Positions 44,168 to 57,499 of a DNA stretch of 64,000 nucleotides are shown here, one piece after another. The stretch comes from Isoetes taiwanensis (lineage: Eukaryota; Streptophyta; Lycopodiopsida; Isoetales; Isoetaceae). Where the stretch lies: NCBI GenBank assembly GCA_021234155.1, contig JAJEKV010000046.1, forward strand, positions 7,509,012 through 7,573,011. The letters run 5' to 3'. The notes under the pieces are model-generated. The model did no database searches, was not told the origin of the DNA, and was given only the letters and a program-made list of their open reading frames with translations. Both the position numbers and the translations under genes were made by a program. Every line of letters begins with the position of its first letter. Positions within the stretch are counted from its first letter, which is position 1.

Positions 44168-45866
44168 TGTGACGTTCCAGCACAGTATACGCTCCCAGGA
44201 CGTATATTGTACTGCCACGTCACGCGTACACGCCACCCCGACTGACGTGTACGCCAACGTGTAGCCAAGTGGGTAGCCCCTAGGGGGCAACTTGCTAAGA
44301 ATGTGCATTAGTATTAATGTGCACATTTTCCAATGTACACATTAATGTGGGCACACATTTCCACACTTGATGCCAAGTGGGCCATACCCATAGGTGCAAT
44401 TAATGTGCACATTTTCCAATGTACACATTCATTAATGTGCACACATTTCCATGTGAGCACATTTGGGTGCACACATTTCCATGTGGGCACATTTGGCCAC
44501 CTAGCCCTTAAAGGCAAGTGGGCCCTTTTCCCATTATCCCACATGCCTAAAGGGATAATTGGAAACCCTAGCCAACCCCTTGTCTATTTAAGTAGGAGAA
44601 CCCTAACTTGCCCATTTTCGTTTCTAGGGTTTTAGAACTCGCTTTGGCTGCCCAACAGCCAAAAACCGCCTCCCGCACTACGGGCACCGAGAGGATTGCA
44701 ACGTTAGTTTCCCTTGATTCAAGCGTTTCTGCCAGGATGGTCGAAGCTCAGTCGAGGAGGAACTCAAGGATCGGGTATTTAGGCAATTTAGTAGTCTAAA
44801 CCCCATTTCAGCCATCGAATCAAGAGGGTTTAGCCTCTTAAATTGCCCATAGCAGCCCTCTAGATCTCTAGATAGCAGATTCTAACCAAAGAACCTAACT
44901 CTATGATGTAGATTAGATCTAGTTCTTTAGTTCTCTGTGGAAGTATATGTATGATGTATCTTTATGAACTCCCTTGTATTGGGAAGGGGGTAGAGACCTA
45001 AAGCTTTGTAGTTGATGCTCCTAGAGTAGCCTCTCTAGCACACCGTAGATGCGCCCAGGCACAAGAGCCACACCCAAGTTGTGGGTGAAGGGGCCGACGG
45101 GCTTATAAGGAGATTCGTGTCTCGACTCTTGAACGATCCCTATGGTGTGTTAGTGTCGCCGGGATCATTGTGACTAGGTCTAATGGCTTGCCACCGCGGT
45201 GGGCAAGGCATGGGCTCGACACCGCGTGAGGTAGTGGATATGACCTTCCATTGAGTTCAAGTCTAACACGGGCAAAGGGCCCTCTAGTCACCTTGAGTCA
45301 AGATGTAGATCTCTCGGAGGGAGTGATCCCTACCGCCCCATCGGAACGGGGAGATGAAACCCGTGAATAGCCCTTTGGCTATGCATCCGCTGGCTACAGG
45401 CCAGTCCCAACACTTTTCAGCCTACTCGCAAAGTGTGCAATGTGAGGGGCGGATGGAGTGGACAACCCTAAGCCATGTTCTTATGCCGCCCAAATCCATT
45501 GCCATGAATTCGCGCCCGCAATGAACTCGAGACCCAAGCCGCCGGGCCCTCCCTTTGAGTCCGAGCCTTGGGTAGGATTTCCTCTATGCATTGTGCTGAT
45601 CATTGTCTTTTGCAGATGTGATGTGCCACCCGTAAGGGTGGGTATATGTGTTGCTCTTTATATAATCGACATGTATGTTTACGCCCGCAGCCTAGGTAGG
45701 CCCCGAGGGAGACGGGTACAATGACCCTTTCACTCTTCCCAATCGAACCCGGCCACGGTTGCAGCTGTTATGTGAAGGGCCCCAGATCGGCAGATGGAGC
45801 TGGTATGGGGAAGAACTCGCTTGTATACCGGTGAGTGCACCGTATGCGTAGTAGGGGACGCCACGC
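44168..45866 (+). repeat. 5' LTR of the 44-56 kb element
   Basis: It runs from tgtgacgttccagcacag to gtaggggacgccacgc, about 1.7 kb. A TATA-like ctatttaag lies at 44584, 417 bp in. The U3 part carries palindromes aatgtgcacatt and variants (44325-44480). Confidence 0.9.
44584..44592 (+). promoter_or_regulatory. TATA-like element in the LTR
   Basis: The text ctatttaagtaggagaaccc is conserved in the 5' and 3' LTRs (54405) and in inverted form in the solo LTR near 14200. It precedes a conserved block (cctaacttgcccattttcg) that is a plausible transcript start. Confidence 0.5.
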
Positions 45867-45878
45867 TGGTATCAGAGC
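45867..45878 (+). promoter_or_regulatory. Primer-binding site for initiator-Met tRNA
   Basis: tggtatcagagc is the canonical 12-nt site and directly follows the LTR. Confidence 0.9.
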
Positions 45879-46096
45879 AATGTTCTTGGAGACCAAGAGC
45901 AAAGCACCGACCATGCTCCAAGAGTACTAACTTGATAGGATCCTCAAACTCCCAAACTTGATAGGATCCTCAAACCTCGAAAGTAGCGGGAAATTTTTTT
46001 CCGGGGGTAGAGCTAGTAATTATCTAAGATTAGGATAATTAGAGAACATAGGCACTTAAGAGATCCTACTAAATTTCGTGCACTCTTGGCCAATGA

Positions 46097-47177
46097 CTCC
46101 AAGAGTGCGCCAGAGCATGTTAGGTTCAGACCTAATGGCCTCACAAGACTCTTAGAGTAGTCACCCCATATGAACCCTAGAACTTGGCCTTAGGAACCCA
46201 AATGGTAAAATAAAAGATGAAATCCCAATCAAAAAGCTCAAATAGCTAGAATTATATGTTAAAACATCGAAAAAAACATTATACAAGTCACTTTTGAACA
46301 CGATCTCCAAGAGTGCGCCAGAGTATAGTTAGGTCCCAACCTAACCCCTCCTCACAAGACTCTTAGAGTCATCCCTAAAAGTGACCTCAAAAATTGATCA
46401 TAACTTACTCAAATGGTAAAGGTAATAATAGAATCTTGTTTATAATGATTAAATTAGTGGGAAACGATGTTAAATTGTGTAAAGGGGATAAGTTTAGAGC
46501 GAAAGGGACAACACCTCTAAGGGTGCGCCAGGCATAGTTAGGTCTGGACCTAATACCCTCCTCACAAGATGCTTAGAGGGGTTCGAGAGAAAATAGTTGA
46601 AGAAGACCTAGCTTCGATTCGAGATATGGAGGATTTCATCAACAAACCAAGAAAAAGCAAGGCAGAGATGGAGGTCGCGGCAACACTTGAAGACTCATTG
46701 GCGCACGCCCCACGAAAAGACAACCGAGAGACATGAGACCATGGTACATCAAGAGGACGATAAATAGAACACAAGTCGCTTTTTGTAACTAACAGTGTTT
46801 ATATGTGATGTATGAAAATTTCAATAATAAAGATATATAGTCGCTTAAAAATGTGTATTCATTAGGTACAAGATCCGAGCAAATGCGATATTTTGACCAA
46901 CGATTTCCAAGAGTGCGCCAGAGCATAGTTAGGTCCCAACCTAACCCCCTCCTCACAAGACTCTTAGAGTCATCCAACCAACTGGGCCTTGATTAGCCCT
47001 ACTTGCTCCAAACGTAGTAATAAACAAAGAAACTTGCATTTAGGGAAGAAAACTAATAGGAATTTACCCTCCCAAAGCGGATTCTTGGCATCCATTAGGC
47101 GTAGATAGGCCATCGACTTCCAAGAGTGCCAGAGGCCACTTAGGTCCCAACCTAACACCCCTCAAGCACTCTTAGAG
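46097..47177 (+). other. Array of five nested leader hairpins at ~200-nt spacing
   Basis: Units start at about 46097, 46304, 46513, 46904 and 47117. Each has an outer stem (ctccaagagt ... actcttagag) and an inner stem (ttaggt ... acctaa), with gcgccag and ctcacaag between. In unit 3 the outer arms have both changed (cctctaag / cttagagg) so that they still pair, and the inner stem is one pair longer (ttaggtc/gacctaa). Confidence 0.75.
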
Positions 47178-47179
47178 AC

Positions 47180-50100
47180 GCCCAATTTTTCAAACCCCAT
47201 AACTTGAGCTACAGAGCTCCAAATCGCTTGAAATTTGTTGCAATAGGACCGCTAGACAGCCTAGAATCCATTTATGACCTCAAATTAGGCTAGAAATGTC
47301 AAACTTTAGCTCAAAATGACCAAAATTGCTCAAACCCTTGAATTGTTTTTCCAAACTATGGTTTGTTTGTAAATAGAAGCATACCCCATTAGTACCACAA
47401 GTATTGTTTCTCGCCCAAAGCTGATGCCTTACTCCAAGGTAGAAGTGCCCAAGAACACCCCTTTGTTATAGTCATCTAAACCTCAAAGATAGCAAATCAA
47501 GTCCAACTGTTGGTACATCACCTCCGCCATGCCAAAAGCATAAACATTGACCTAATTTTGTGTCCTTCTAATAGAGTTTGACCTATATACCGCCACATTC
47601 ACACTCCCTATTGCCGTGATACCTAGAAAGGAGCTAGAGTCTAGAGCTGCCCAAGTCACTCCCGGTGTAGAGATTGGACCCCCCCCAAACCAACTTTGCT
47701 AGGACCTTAGAGTATGCCTCAAACATCGTGGAGGTCCTGCAAAACAAACCCTCATTTCATGCCATACCACACGCCTAATGTCCATAGACTTGTAGATTAA
47801 AGAGATGTCTCCAATAATGTCGCCGAGCCATCTTGCTTGCTTATAGAGCCCAAAAGGTAGGAGAGCCCTTCAAGTAGACCCTTAGACTCTAGGATATACG
47901 AGAGTTGCTTTCGGGCACAGGCCGAGCCACGCACGACGAAGCGAGAGGCGAACTTCTTTGAAGACATCAAGGTCCCAAACATGTACAAACAGATAAGAAG
48001 AGGAGACCGAAAAGCGCACTCCAAGAGAGGGAAGCACAACGACAAACACCTCAACCGACAAACGAGTAGAACAGACACCACCGACCTATCATCAATCTCC
48101 ATCAAATGGGAAGAATATTGGTAACCAACGGCACCAAGAATGTTCTAGATGTCAACCTCCCGGCTACCACGCCCACGAAGCTCACATCGTAAAGAGGATC
48201 TCAACGCCTTCACCAACTCGACGCACATGAGTTTCAAATGGAAGAACGCGAGACAACAAAAATACAGTGTACAGAAGATGTTAGGCATCGATGTCGCGTT
48301 AGCATCACGAAGCTAGGGGCCGAGGGCATAATCTTCCGCCGAGGAGACAACTCATGGTGACACAGAGCCGCGATAGAAACCGGAGGGAAGATCACCACCA
48401 CCTTGCAGCCCCCAGCTCTCGCTTAACGCCAACAAAAGGAGTAACCAAGCTAGGCAACCACAAAGCACCTAAGGCTGACCAAGATGAGCCTCCAACCCCT
48501 TTGCACCAAAGCAGAGAACTTTCATCGGTTCCAAAAAGGTAGGAGACCATGAGAGGGAGGAGACGATATCAAGGAACATTTCCCACTCGAAGGCCTCAGA
48601 CAAGACTAGGGCAAGACCAAGGAGGAGAATATTCTCGCTCAAACAGAATTCGACCCGTGAACACCTAGAAACCAAAGGAAGGACGGCTTTTACTACGCCG
48701 CCCAAGGAGTGTGACTGAATGGTTAGGACCCAAAGGACGGAGGAGACCACCTAGCCGCCAGGTAGAAATCACGCAAAGGCACCGTAAGGAGCTACCAGAA
48801 GTGCAATGGAGATGACCACACTTCCGTGCACGTGAGAGCCACCTCGAATGAAGCAAAGCCCAAGCAAATGAGTCGACTCGTAAATTCAACCCGCTGGGGA
48901 ATGACAATGCCCCGCCACCACCACGATCTCAGAGCTTCAAGACATTCAAGAATGCCCGACCGCAACAGCCAGTGACCCTACTCAAGCTCGATCAATGGCA
49001 CCGCAATCAGCAATCTTGCAACAACACACCGCATGTAGGGACGGAGCTGTTACCGCGATTCCTCGCGACTAACATACACAACAAGGAGGAGCATCTTTTC
49101 AAGGGATCACATCGACGAACACTCTTCAGAACTTGAGGTGATCAGCTCGGATCAGACATAAAGCTCAACAATAGTAGCAAAGATCTCAAGGAATCCCTGA
49201 GTCAACCCGAACTAAGAAGATGCAAAGAAAACCAAGAATCAAATGCGATAGGAGGAAGGGAAACCTAGAGGAGTATAAATAATTAGGTAGATCTTCGAAG
49301 TTGTTTTGCAAAAAGTGGATGAATTAAAATCCCAATGTAAATGCGATATGTCTATTGTATATCTAGGATGTCCACATATATAGTGGAGAAACATGGGTTT
49401 AAAGTCATGTTTTACTTGATTTAGCTTAGATCGTGAAGCTCCTTCACTCGACTACCAAAGGAGGAAGCAAGGAGGCACAACTATAGCCCAAGATCAAAAT
49501 GGAAGAGCAACTACGAGGGAGAAACGACGAGAGGCCAAGCAAACCTTCAACTCCAAACACTTTGGGAAATGCCCCCAAGCGTAAGACGCGCCGCCACCCA
49601 ATGTTAGAATAAGAGACAACACCGATCATGTCAAGATCATCAACGCGGCACCGTGACATCGCCGTATGCGCAACACTACCTCTTGTAGCAAAGGGCAAGA
49701 CTTGACTAACTTATGACATGAGTGGCCTCAACAATGGAAGGAGGAACACCCCGACATCAACGAGCCAACTAAGAAGGCAACATCTCGACGACCATAATCC
49801 CACCTTGTGGTAATATAGGGTGATGCGCTATGACACGGTATTAGATGGAGATGCACTTACTTAAAGGCACCACGATGAGGAGACATGCCTCCAACAACTA
49901 GGTGACGGCTTCGGCCGTAATCCTACCAAGAATTAGAAGAGAAGAAGCTTCACCATATCTCCGACATGTGGCACGCCAAACGCCCAAGGTAGAAGCATTC
50001 GACACCTTTAACGACAAGGATAGCAACCTCAAGCACCTTCGCAAAAAAGAGAGTTCAAGATAATAGCCAAGCTATTCAACGACAAGAGTATATCTAAGGC

Positions 50101-52740
50101 GTGTACTTCTTCAACTCAAGGGTCAAGCGCGCATATAAGGATCCATCATCCCCACAATATAGCCGCCAGGAGGAGAGCCATGATGCTTTACTTGCCGAGA
50201 GACCGACATGCATAGAGGGACAAAGGTCGAACTGAAAGTCGGAGAAGTGCTAGCAACCGACTTCTTCCACGAGCCCCTAGAGGCAACAGGAGGACCAAAA
50301 CCGAAGAGCACAATCAAAGCCACCGGAGGGTACCTCAAGGCAAGAAGACTAAGATAGCACCGTGGAACGCGGTTAACGCCCAAGCCATGCGATCGAGGGG
50401 ATCAAACGAGGAAGTTTGGAAGCTCGATGGAGAACCAACTAGGTGAGGCGAGCCGATGACTTGCACGCTGCCTTGCATGCAACTTGGTGAACCCAAGGAT
50501 GAACGATTCAAAGAACAACCGCAGAAGAGAACAACCCAGAGGAGTATAGCCAAAGGAATCGCAAGACAGCCCCTCAAGAGACGCCTCCAAATAGCTTCAA
50601 GTATCATGAAGGGGGGAACAATTATTGCCCGAGAACGTGATCAAGAAGCGCATCGAAATGTCGGAGCATCAACGACAAGCACACCTTAGTTAGAATGTGA
50701 TGCAAAGCGGAAGAAGCCATAGCCGACAAACGCCTGAGGGCCCAAGTATTTCAACAAGTTACCCCGGTATGAGCCGACGCACAAATAGGGAGGATATAGA
50801 TCGCCAACACCATTGCACCGAGGAACACCGATGACATTGCCAAGGAGTAGGTGCGCAACTCAAGGGAGGCACAAGGGAGACCTAATAGCTCTAGTAGTAT
50901 AATTGTAATTATGTAAGCTATATGTTTTGCATGTATAGTTCCCTTTGTTATTCCTTCCTCCCATAGCGCAATGCATCAAAGGAAGAGATGTTATGCAAGT
51001 TTGTGTGGGTGAAGCAATCAACATCGCCAACACTCTTGGGGCAACTCGACGATGAGGCATCGATGGAGTCGAAGAAACAATATCGGATATCGAAGTCGCC
51101 CTTAGCCGCCAAGACAAAGAGTTCAAGATGAAAGATCTCTTTCAACGGCGCCACCTTCGTGCTTTTGAAAAGCTGCATGGAAGATTTCAAGTGATCAACT
51201 ACGCCATCAAAGCCACCAGCAATGAGAGGCTCCTAAAGCGAACAACGCCAACCTCTACTTCAAAGAGCAGCCACCGTCAAGGAGATCAAGTATCGAAAGC
51301 GACTTGAAGAACGCTACCTTGCTCCTTCAAGCAAAGTAACGAGCGGATGAGCTTCTAGCAAGCTCAAAGATCTAAGGCCATGGGGCCTAGTAGGTTAAAT
51401 GTATGGATGGTAACATCCATATTGGGATTAGAAGGCATTTCCGTGATATTCTCGCCGAAAGGATTGCCCCAATATTGAGCTAATTGCCAAGATTGGGAAG
51501 GAAATGCATAGGAGTAACTATAATTATACACCATTGTTAACAGACATCCAATGTATTGAAACCACTTGGTGAGATTGATCTCCTCACTAAGAAGGAATCA
51601 TTACTAGGATAATTGTTGACCATGTATAAATCTAGTATCTCCTAAAGAATAATCCAACCGAAAAGAAAAGAAGTAATCTAACAAGTCCCGCCAACTTGTT
51701 ACGACATGACATCAATTCGATTGGTAGGAATATTCCAAGAGTTTAAATAACTAAGAAAGGGGAATCTCTAGAATAATAAAATAATAGTACATGCAAGGTA
51801 CATCTAAAATAAGAATTATAGTAATCAAATAGTCTTTTGAGACAAAAGGAATTGTCATGATGACAAAAACCTTGTGGTTTAGAATCGCTCTAACTAAGTA
51901 GGTAACCCATGCAAAATAAGAAGCGATAACCTCTTAAGGGGAGAGAATAGATATGACGCTGTGTACAACGCCATTGAAGGGGTGCGTGACCAATTTCTTT
52001 TCAAGAAAGTGGGAGGGCTCAATCTTATGATTGAACGCATTTGTATCGAATTGACCTAACCAGTAGAATAGAGTTCACTCCCAAGCAATGGCCGGGCTTA
52101 ATAGAGCGTAAAATAGATAGATACCTTAGGCTCAGGAGGCCTTCAACGCGTAGACCGACGTAGTAGCTAACTACACCAATGAAGTGGAGCAAAACTATGG
52201 GAGCAATGCAACCACCAAGTCATCTCCAAAGTACTCAACGCCACCAATGGGTGGATGCTCTAGCCTTAGGTAAGGGTGCGCATGTATTATAAGCTTTTAA
52301 TGTGTCTTATTGATAAGTTAAATATAGATCCTAATAACCCATAGAAATTGTTGCATGTATATGTATCATAGGGAAATAAGTTAAATAACAACGATAATGT
52401 GAGGTAGCATGTTAATTGATCCTTCGCAAGGACGCAATTCCTTCCAAGGATAGCTATATGACCCTGGGGTCCTTATAAATATAGATAGAAAATAGAATTG
52501 GATATACTTAAGTATATCTTAGGGATATATTTCCAAGGGTAATGCAGACCCAAGGAAGAGAATAAGAAGCACATCTAATTCTTGTGTATGATAATTAAAA
52601 CCTTGTCTATGTAACAATAGGTCTAAGTAGGGTTATTGTTTAAATAATCGCGATCTAAAAGTCGTTAAATATTGCAAAGCTTAGAGTAAATTTAATTGTA
52701 CTATCGGAAGTAATATATCCAATACTATGATAATGTTAAT
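47180..52740 (+). other. Internal region without recognised retroelement proteins
   Basis: I read all frames for RT, RNase H, integrase, chromodomain, zinc knuckles and protease and found none. Short fragments are polar and charged (for example KSALQEREAQRQTPQPTNE near 48020), which might be remnants of a gag- or ORF1-like protein. No frame stays open beyond about 100 codons. Confidence 0.5.
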
Positions 52741-53987
52741 TCATAAATATTACCTTAGGGTAATTATGTTAATCACATGCATTAAGGGAGGTAAAAAAAA
52801 AAAAAAAAAATTGCCTCGTGCATGTCGATTTGTGTTTAGATTAGTTTCATGTGTAGTTAAGATTAATCGCGATGCAACCTATGCTTGGTATGGATTGCAT
52901 GCGTTGTTATCGATGATGAGACCACTACGGTGATCTCTAGGGCGTGGTGTAATGTCAATGTAGGCATGACCGCCAAGCTCACCGGACGAAAGTGGAAGGT
53001 AGATTAGAAAGTCTACTGTCCCATCTAAGTAGATGACCTCGAGAGAAAGGAGGTCATTAAGGAATGCATTGATAGGAAAGGCACCTTTAGCCCCATATAT
53101 GCTTTGATAGGAGGAATCTATCCTTCACCCCCACGCCGAAGGATATCCTCCCCGGGCAACTAGAGGTGTAGGCATGAGCGCATATAGGCATATAGGCGCC
53201 GCTCCACGGCCATAATGGAAGATCCACCCTCTTCCTACGGAGATTAGCCATGCATCCATGTAGATAGGTGGGGTGGTCACCATATAACCAAAATTTTTGT
53301 AATAATTAATAATAGGTAGTGTCGACCGCTGAGGCCAATAGAGCCCGGAGGGCAAGGAGGTCGAATTTGAAGGCTTGCAACACAAATTTTGTTATAATGT
53401 GTTGCAAGGGATGAAGGGTACCTTAGAAGTGTAAATTTTGTATGAAATTGATAAACTTTGATAAACTTAAATGTTGTATTAAGTAAGGTTAATAATTACC
53501 TTATGTGGATTAAGTTATGATGTGATAAGTTAATAGGATAACTTAAATAGTAATGTCTTAAACATTACCTTAGAGTAATTCTAATAATTAAGATAGTAAG
53601 TATGTAATTATAGATATTGTAAAATTAATGCAGGATTTTAAGGGTGTGAAGACCGCAACACAAATTTTGTTGGAATGTGTTGCAAGGAATGAAGAGTACC
53701 TTAAATAATAATTGTATATGAAAGTGTTAAATTGTGATAAACTAAATGTTGTGATAATAGAAACTAATAAGTACCTTATTTTAGTAGAAGTTACTTAATT
53801 GACAACTTATTTGATAATGTAATGGCTTAATAATGATTTAAAAAATATTATCTTAAGGTAATCGTAATAAATGTGTAAGTATTATAGTAGTATATCGTAT
53901 GCATCGTGTTGATTGCGTGTTAGGAAGATTCCAAGGTGGGGAGAACTACCGATGTCGCGGACAAAGATCATTTCAAGGTGGGGAGAA
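52741..53987 (+). other. 3' UTR with internal ~260-bp tandem duplication and polypurine tract
   Basis: It begins with text shared with the other chromoviruses (gatctctagggcgtggtgta). A block starting acacaaattttgtt occurs at 53381 and again at 53659. The palindrome-like attacc...ggtaat occurs three times (52749, 53564, 53847). Two purine tracts precede the LTR (53933 and 53975). Confidence 0.7.
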
Positions 53988-55689
53988 TGTGACGTTCCAA
54001 ACAAAGATACGCCCCGTGACGTATATTGTACCGCCACGCCACGCGCATACACGCCACCCGACCGACGCGGTACGCCAACGTAGCCAATGGGTAGCCCCTA
54101 GGGGCAACTTGCTAAGAATGTGTATTAGTATTAATGTGCACATTTTCCAATGTACACATTAATGTGGGCACACATTTTGGCCACTTGATGCCAAGTGGGC
54201 CATACCCATAGGTGTAAATTAATGTGCACATTTTCCAATGTACACATTCATTAATGTGCACACATTTCCATGTGAGCACATTTGGGTGCACACATTTCCA
54301 TGTGGGCACATTTGGCCACCTAGCCCTTAAAGGCAAGTGGGTTCTTTCCCCACTATCCCACATGCCTAAAGGGGATAATTGGAAACCCTAGCCAACCCCC
54401 TTGTCTATTTAAGTAGGAGAACCCTAACTTGCCCATTTTCGTTTCTAGGGTTTTAGAACTGCTTTGGTCTGCCTCAACAAGCCAAAACCGCCTCCCAACT
54501 GCCTCGAGAGGATTGCAACGTTAGTTTCCCCTTGATTCAAGCCGCTTCGCCAGGATGGTCGAGCTCAGTCGAGGAGGAACTCAAGGATCAGTATTTAGGC
54601 AATTTAGTAGTCTAAACCCCATTTCACCCATCAATCAAGAGGTTTAGCCTCTTAAATTGCCCATAGCCCTCTCTAGATCTCTAGATAGCAGATTCTAACC
54701 AAAGAACCTAACTCTATGATGTAGATTAGATCTAGTTCTTTAGTTCTCTCGGGAAGCATATGTATGATGTATCTTTATGAACTCCTTGTATTGGGAAGGG
54801 GGTAGAGACCTAAAGCTTTGTAGTTGATGCCCTAGAGTAGCCTCTCTAGCACAATCGTAGATGCGGCTGGTGTAACAAGAGCCACACCAAAGTTGTGGGT
54901 GAAGGGGCCGACCGGGCTTATAAGGAGATTCGTGTTCTCGACTCTTGAACGATCCCTATGGTGTGTTAGTGCCGCCGGGATCATTGTGACTAGGTCTAAT
55001 GGCTTTACTTTAGCGGTGGGCAAGGCATGGGCTCGACACTCGTGGAGGTAGTGGATATGACCTTCCATTGAGTTCAAGTCGAATACACGCAAAGTGGCCC
55101 TCTAGTCACCTTGAGTCAAGATGTAGATCTCTCGGAGGAGTGATCCCTACCGCCCCATCGAACCGGGAGATGAAACCCGTGAATAGCCCTTTGGCTATGC
55201 ATCCCGCGGCTACAAATCCAGTCCCAACACTTTTCAGCCTACTCGCAAAGTGTGCAATGGGGAGGGGCGGATGGAGTGGACAACCCTAAGCCATGTTCTT
55301 ATGCCGCCCAAATCCATTGCCATGAATTCTCGCCCGCAATGAACTCTGAGACCCAAGCCGCCGGGTCCTCCCTTTGAGTCCGAGCCTTGGGTAGGATTTC
55401 CTCTATGCATTGCCGATCATTGTCTTTTGCAGATGTGATGTGCCACCCGAAGGGGTGGGTATATGTGTTGCTCTTATATAATCGACATGTATGTTTACGC
55501 CTCCGCAGACTAGGTAGGCCCCGAGGGAGGAGGGGTACAATGACCCTTTCACTCTTCCCCTTTGGAACCCGCCACGGCAAGAAAGTGTTATGTGAAGGGC
55601 CCTCAGACGGCAGTAGGAGCTGGTATGGGGAAGAACTCCTGTTTGTATACCTGCGGAGTGCAATCGTGATCGCAGTAGGGGACGCCACA
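53988..55689 (+). repeat. 3' LTR of the 44-56 kb element
   Basis: It begins tgtgacgttccaaacaaag and ends gtaggggacgccaca. AT-rich parts are almost identical to the 5' LTR, while GC-rich blocks differ in clusters. Confidence 0.9.
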
Positions 55690-57499
55690 CATAAGATGTA
55701 CAACATCAGGCATCTTAGAGAACGATGCCCAAGTATCCAAAGAACATGCACGTGCTTTAAAAAGAAAAAATCAAATTAGATAAAAGGAGCTCTAAAATAA
55801 TGGAGCTTCCTTTGGTTACCCCCAACATCTTCTTTGTATTGCTTGGCAATAAGAGAGAAAGCAGAAAATTAGAGGAATGTGCAACAAAATTGGTTTCTAG
55901 AGAAAGCAAAAAGCATATCACAAAGAACGAAGGATAACTTAACCAAAAGATAATGCGTAATAAAAGGAAACCAACATAGAACTTGTAACTTGCACAAAGG
56001 GCGATTGATTATCGCGACCTTGAATCAAAAGCATGTCTCTTGATGGACCATAACCACAACCTCGCCTAATAGGGCATCAATATTCTACTTTTAAAAGAAG
56101 CCCTTGAATTGGAGGACTGCAACCTAGTAGGTATACATAAATTTGACAATGATTTGATAAAATAATGTGAAAAAAAGAAAGAAGATCCATGCATTACCTC
56201 TTGATAATGACATAAATTTTGACTTAGAATCGTAAGCATGTATTTTGATGAAGACCATAAACACAACCTGATGGGCTAAAAGCACAATGATGTTCTACTT
56301 TAAAAGAAGCCTTTGAACTGGAGGATGCAACCTAGCAAGTATTAATGAATTTGACAATGCATTAATATAATAACATGACAAAGCAAGAAAAATTCATGCA
56401 TTACCTCTTGATGCATCTATGCAAAAGAGGATCTATGGAAAGAGAATGATACAAAAAACCATTTCCTTCAAGAAGAATTGAGAAGCTTCTTTGTAGATAC
56501 CTGATGAAAGTTAAAAGAAAGTAAGATGACCATTACAAATACATCAAACACGAAACCTGGACAAAGGACAAAGAGCAACACACCACAGAAGATGCCAACG
56601 CAGCCCACAAAAATTTCTAAATCTAAGAGCAATTTTCGGATCCTACTACCTAATCGACAGAGAGAAGTGATTCGCTTAAACACAAAAGGAAAGCTCTATA
56701 GCATACTTTGGGAATGATGCATCTGCAAAACTTCTCCTGAAATGCAATTCCATAAATGAAAGTGAGCAACCAAGTAAACCATCAAAGCATACTTGTTGTG
56801 AAGCCCTAAGTACTTACGCAGAGGCCCTGCACCAACAAATCTTGTATTCCACTAAATCTGGTTGAGAGATATTGCAAGAGCCTGCACAACAAAGAATATA
56901 AGGATAGAGATATTGAAACTTATTGTCATGAACAACGACCTTTGCTTCTTGACTTATTGTCGATCAGGTTGTCATGATGGATCAGCAGCAAAAACCCAAA
57001 CCTACACCGGAGAACCATTTATTAGATGAGCTCCAAAAATGGTGAAAAAATTGGCATGACAGCTTGCGTGAAGAAATTCAAACAAAAATGAAGAAATTAG
57101 AAGAAGTTATATATTTGAATGTTGGATACGCAACTCTGGATAAGCTGGCCTCCATAGCCTGCTTAAGCAACCATCACCTTTCCAACTTCTGAAAAAGCCG
57201 CGAATCGTCAAAAGCTTGTTCATGAATTTCGATTATGTGGAGAAGCCGTATGTTCGTTGAGATAGAATCACCACGCATTATCTGGCGAGAGCATTTTGGT
57301 GCGATATGCTTCTAGGCTAGCCGGAAAACCTCATTCTTTTTTGGTGCCTTTGCATATCGCTAGATATCGAGCACAGCATCAATCAAAGTGAATGAAGCAT
57401 ATACAACAAATCATATGAAAAAAAAGGCTACCCAAAATCTCTGCATCATTAAGCAACGAATAGAACCAGAATTAAGAAAACAAAATCGTTCCTTACCTT
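55690..57499. other. Unassigned DNA with a two-unit ~200-bp tandem repeat
   Basis: Units at about 56021-56226 and 56227-56420 share gaccataa(a/c)cacaacct, aaaagaagcc, ggatgcaacctag and catgcattacctcttgat. No gene is recognised in the rest. Confidence 0.45.

Larger units (their letters stand above)
44168..55689 (+). mobile_element. LTR element with intact ends and no recognisable pol (LARD-like)
   Basis: An 11.5-kb element with two full LTRs (44168-45866, 53988-55689), a canonical primer site (45867-45878), a polypurine tract (53975-53987) and a target duplication cataa (44163-44167 and 55690-55694). Its LTR and 3' UTR belong to the same group as the coding chromoviruses here, but 45.9-52.7 kb shows no RT, RNase H, integrase or chromodomain motif. 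That suggests a non-autonomous element mobilised by a relative such as the one at 30-43 kb. Confidence 0.85.

Noticed and set aside
49444-50607. Minus-strand frames in the pol-less LTR element
   Set aside because: Composition is that of antisense to a polar sequence; no motif and no consistent start.
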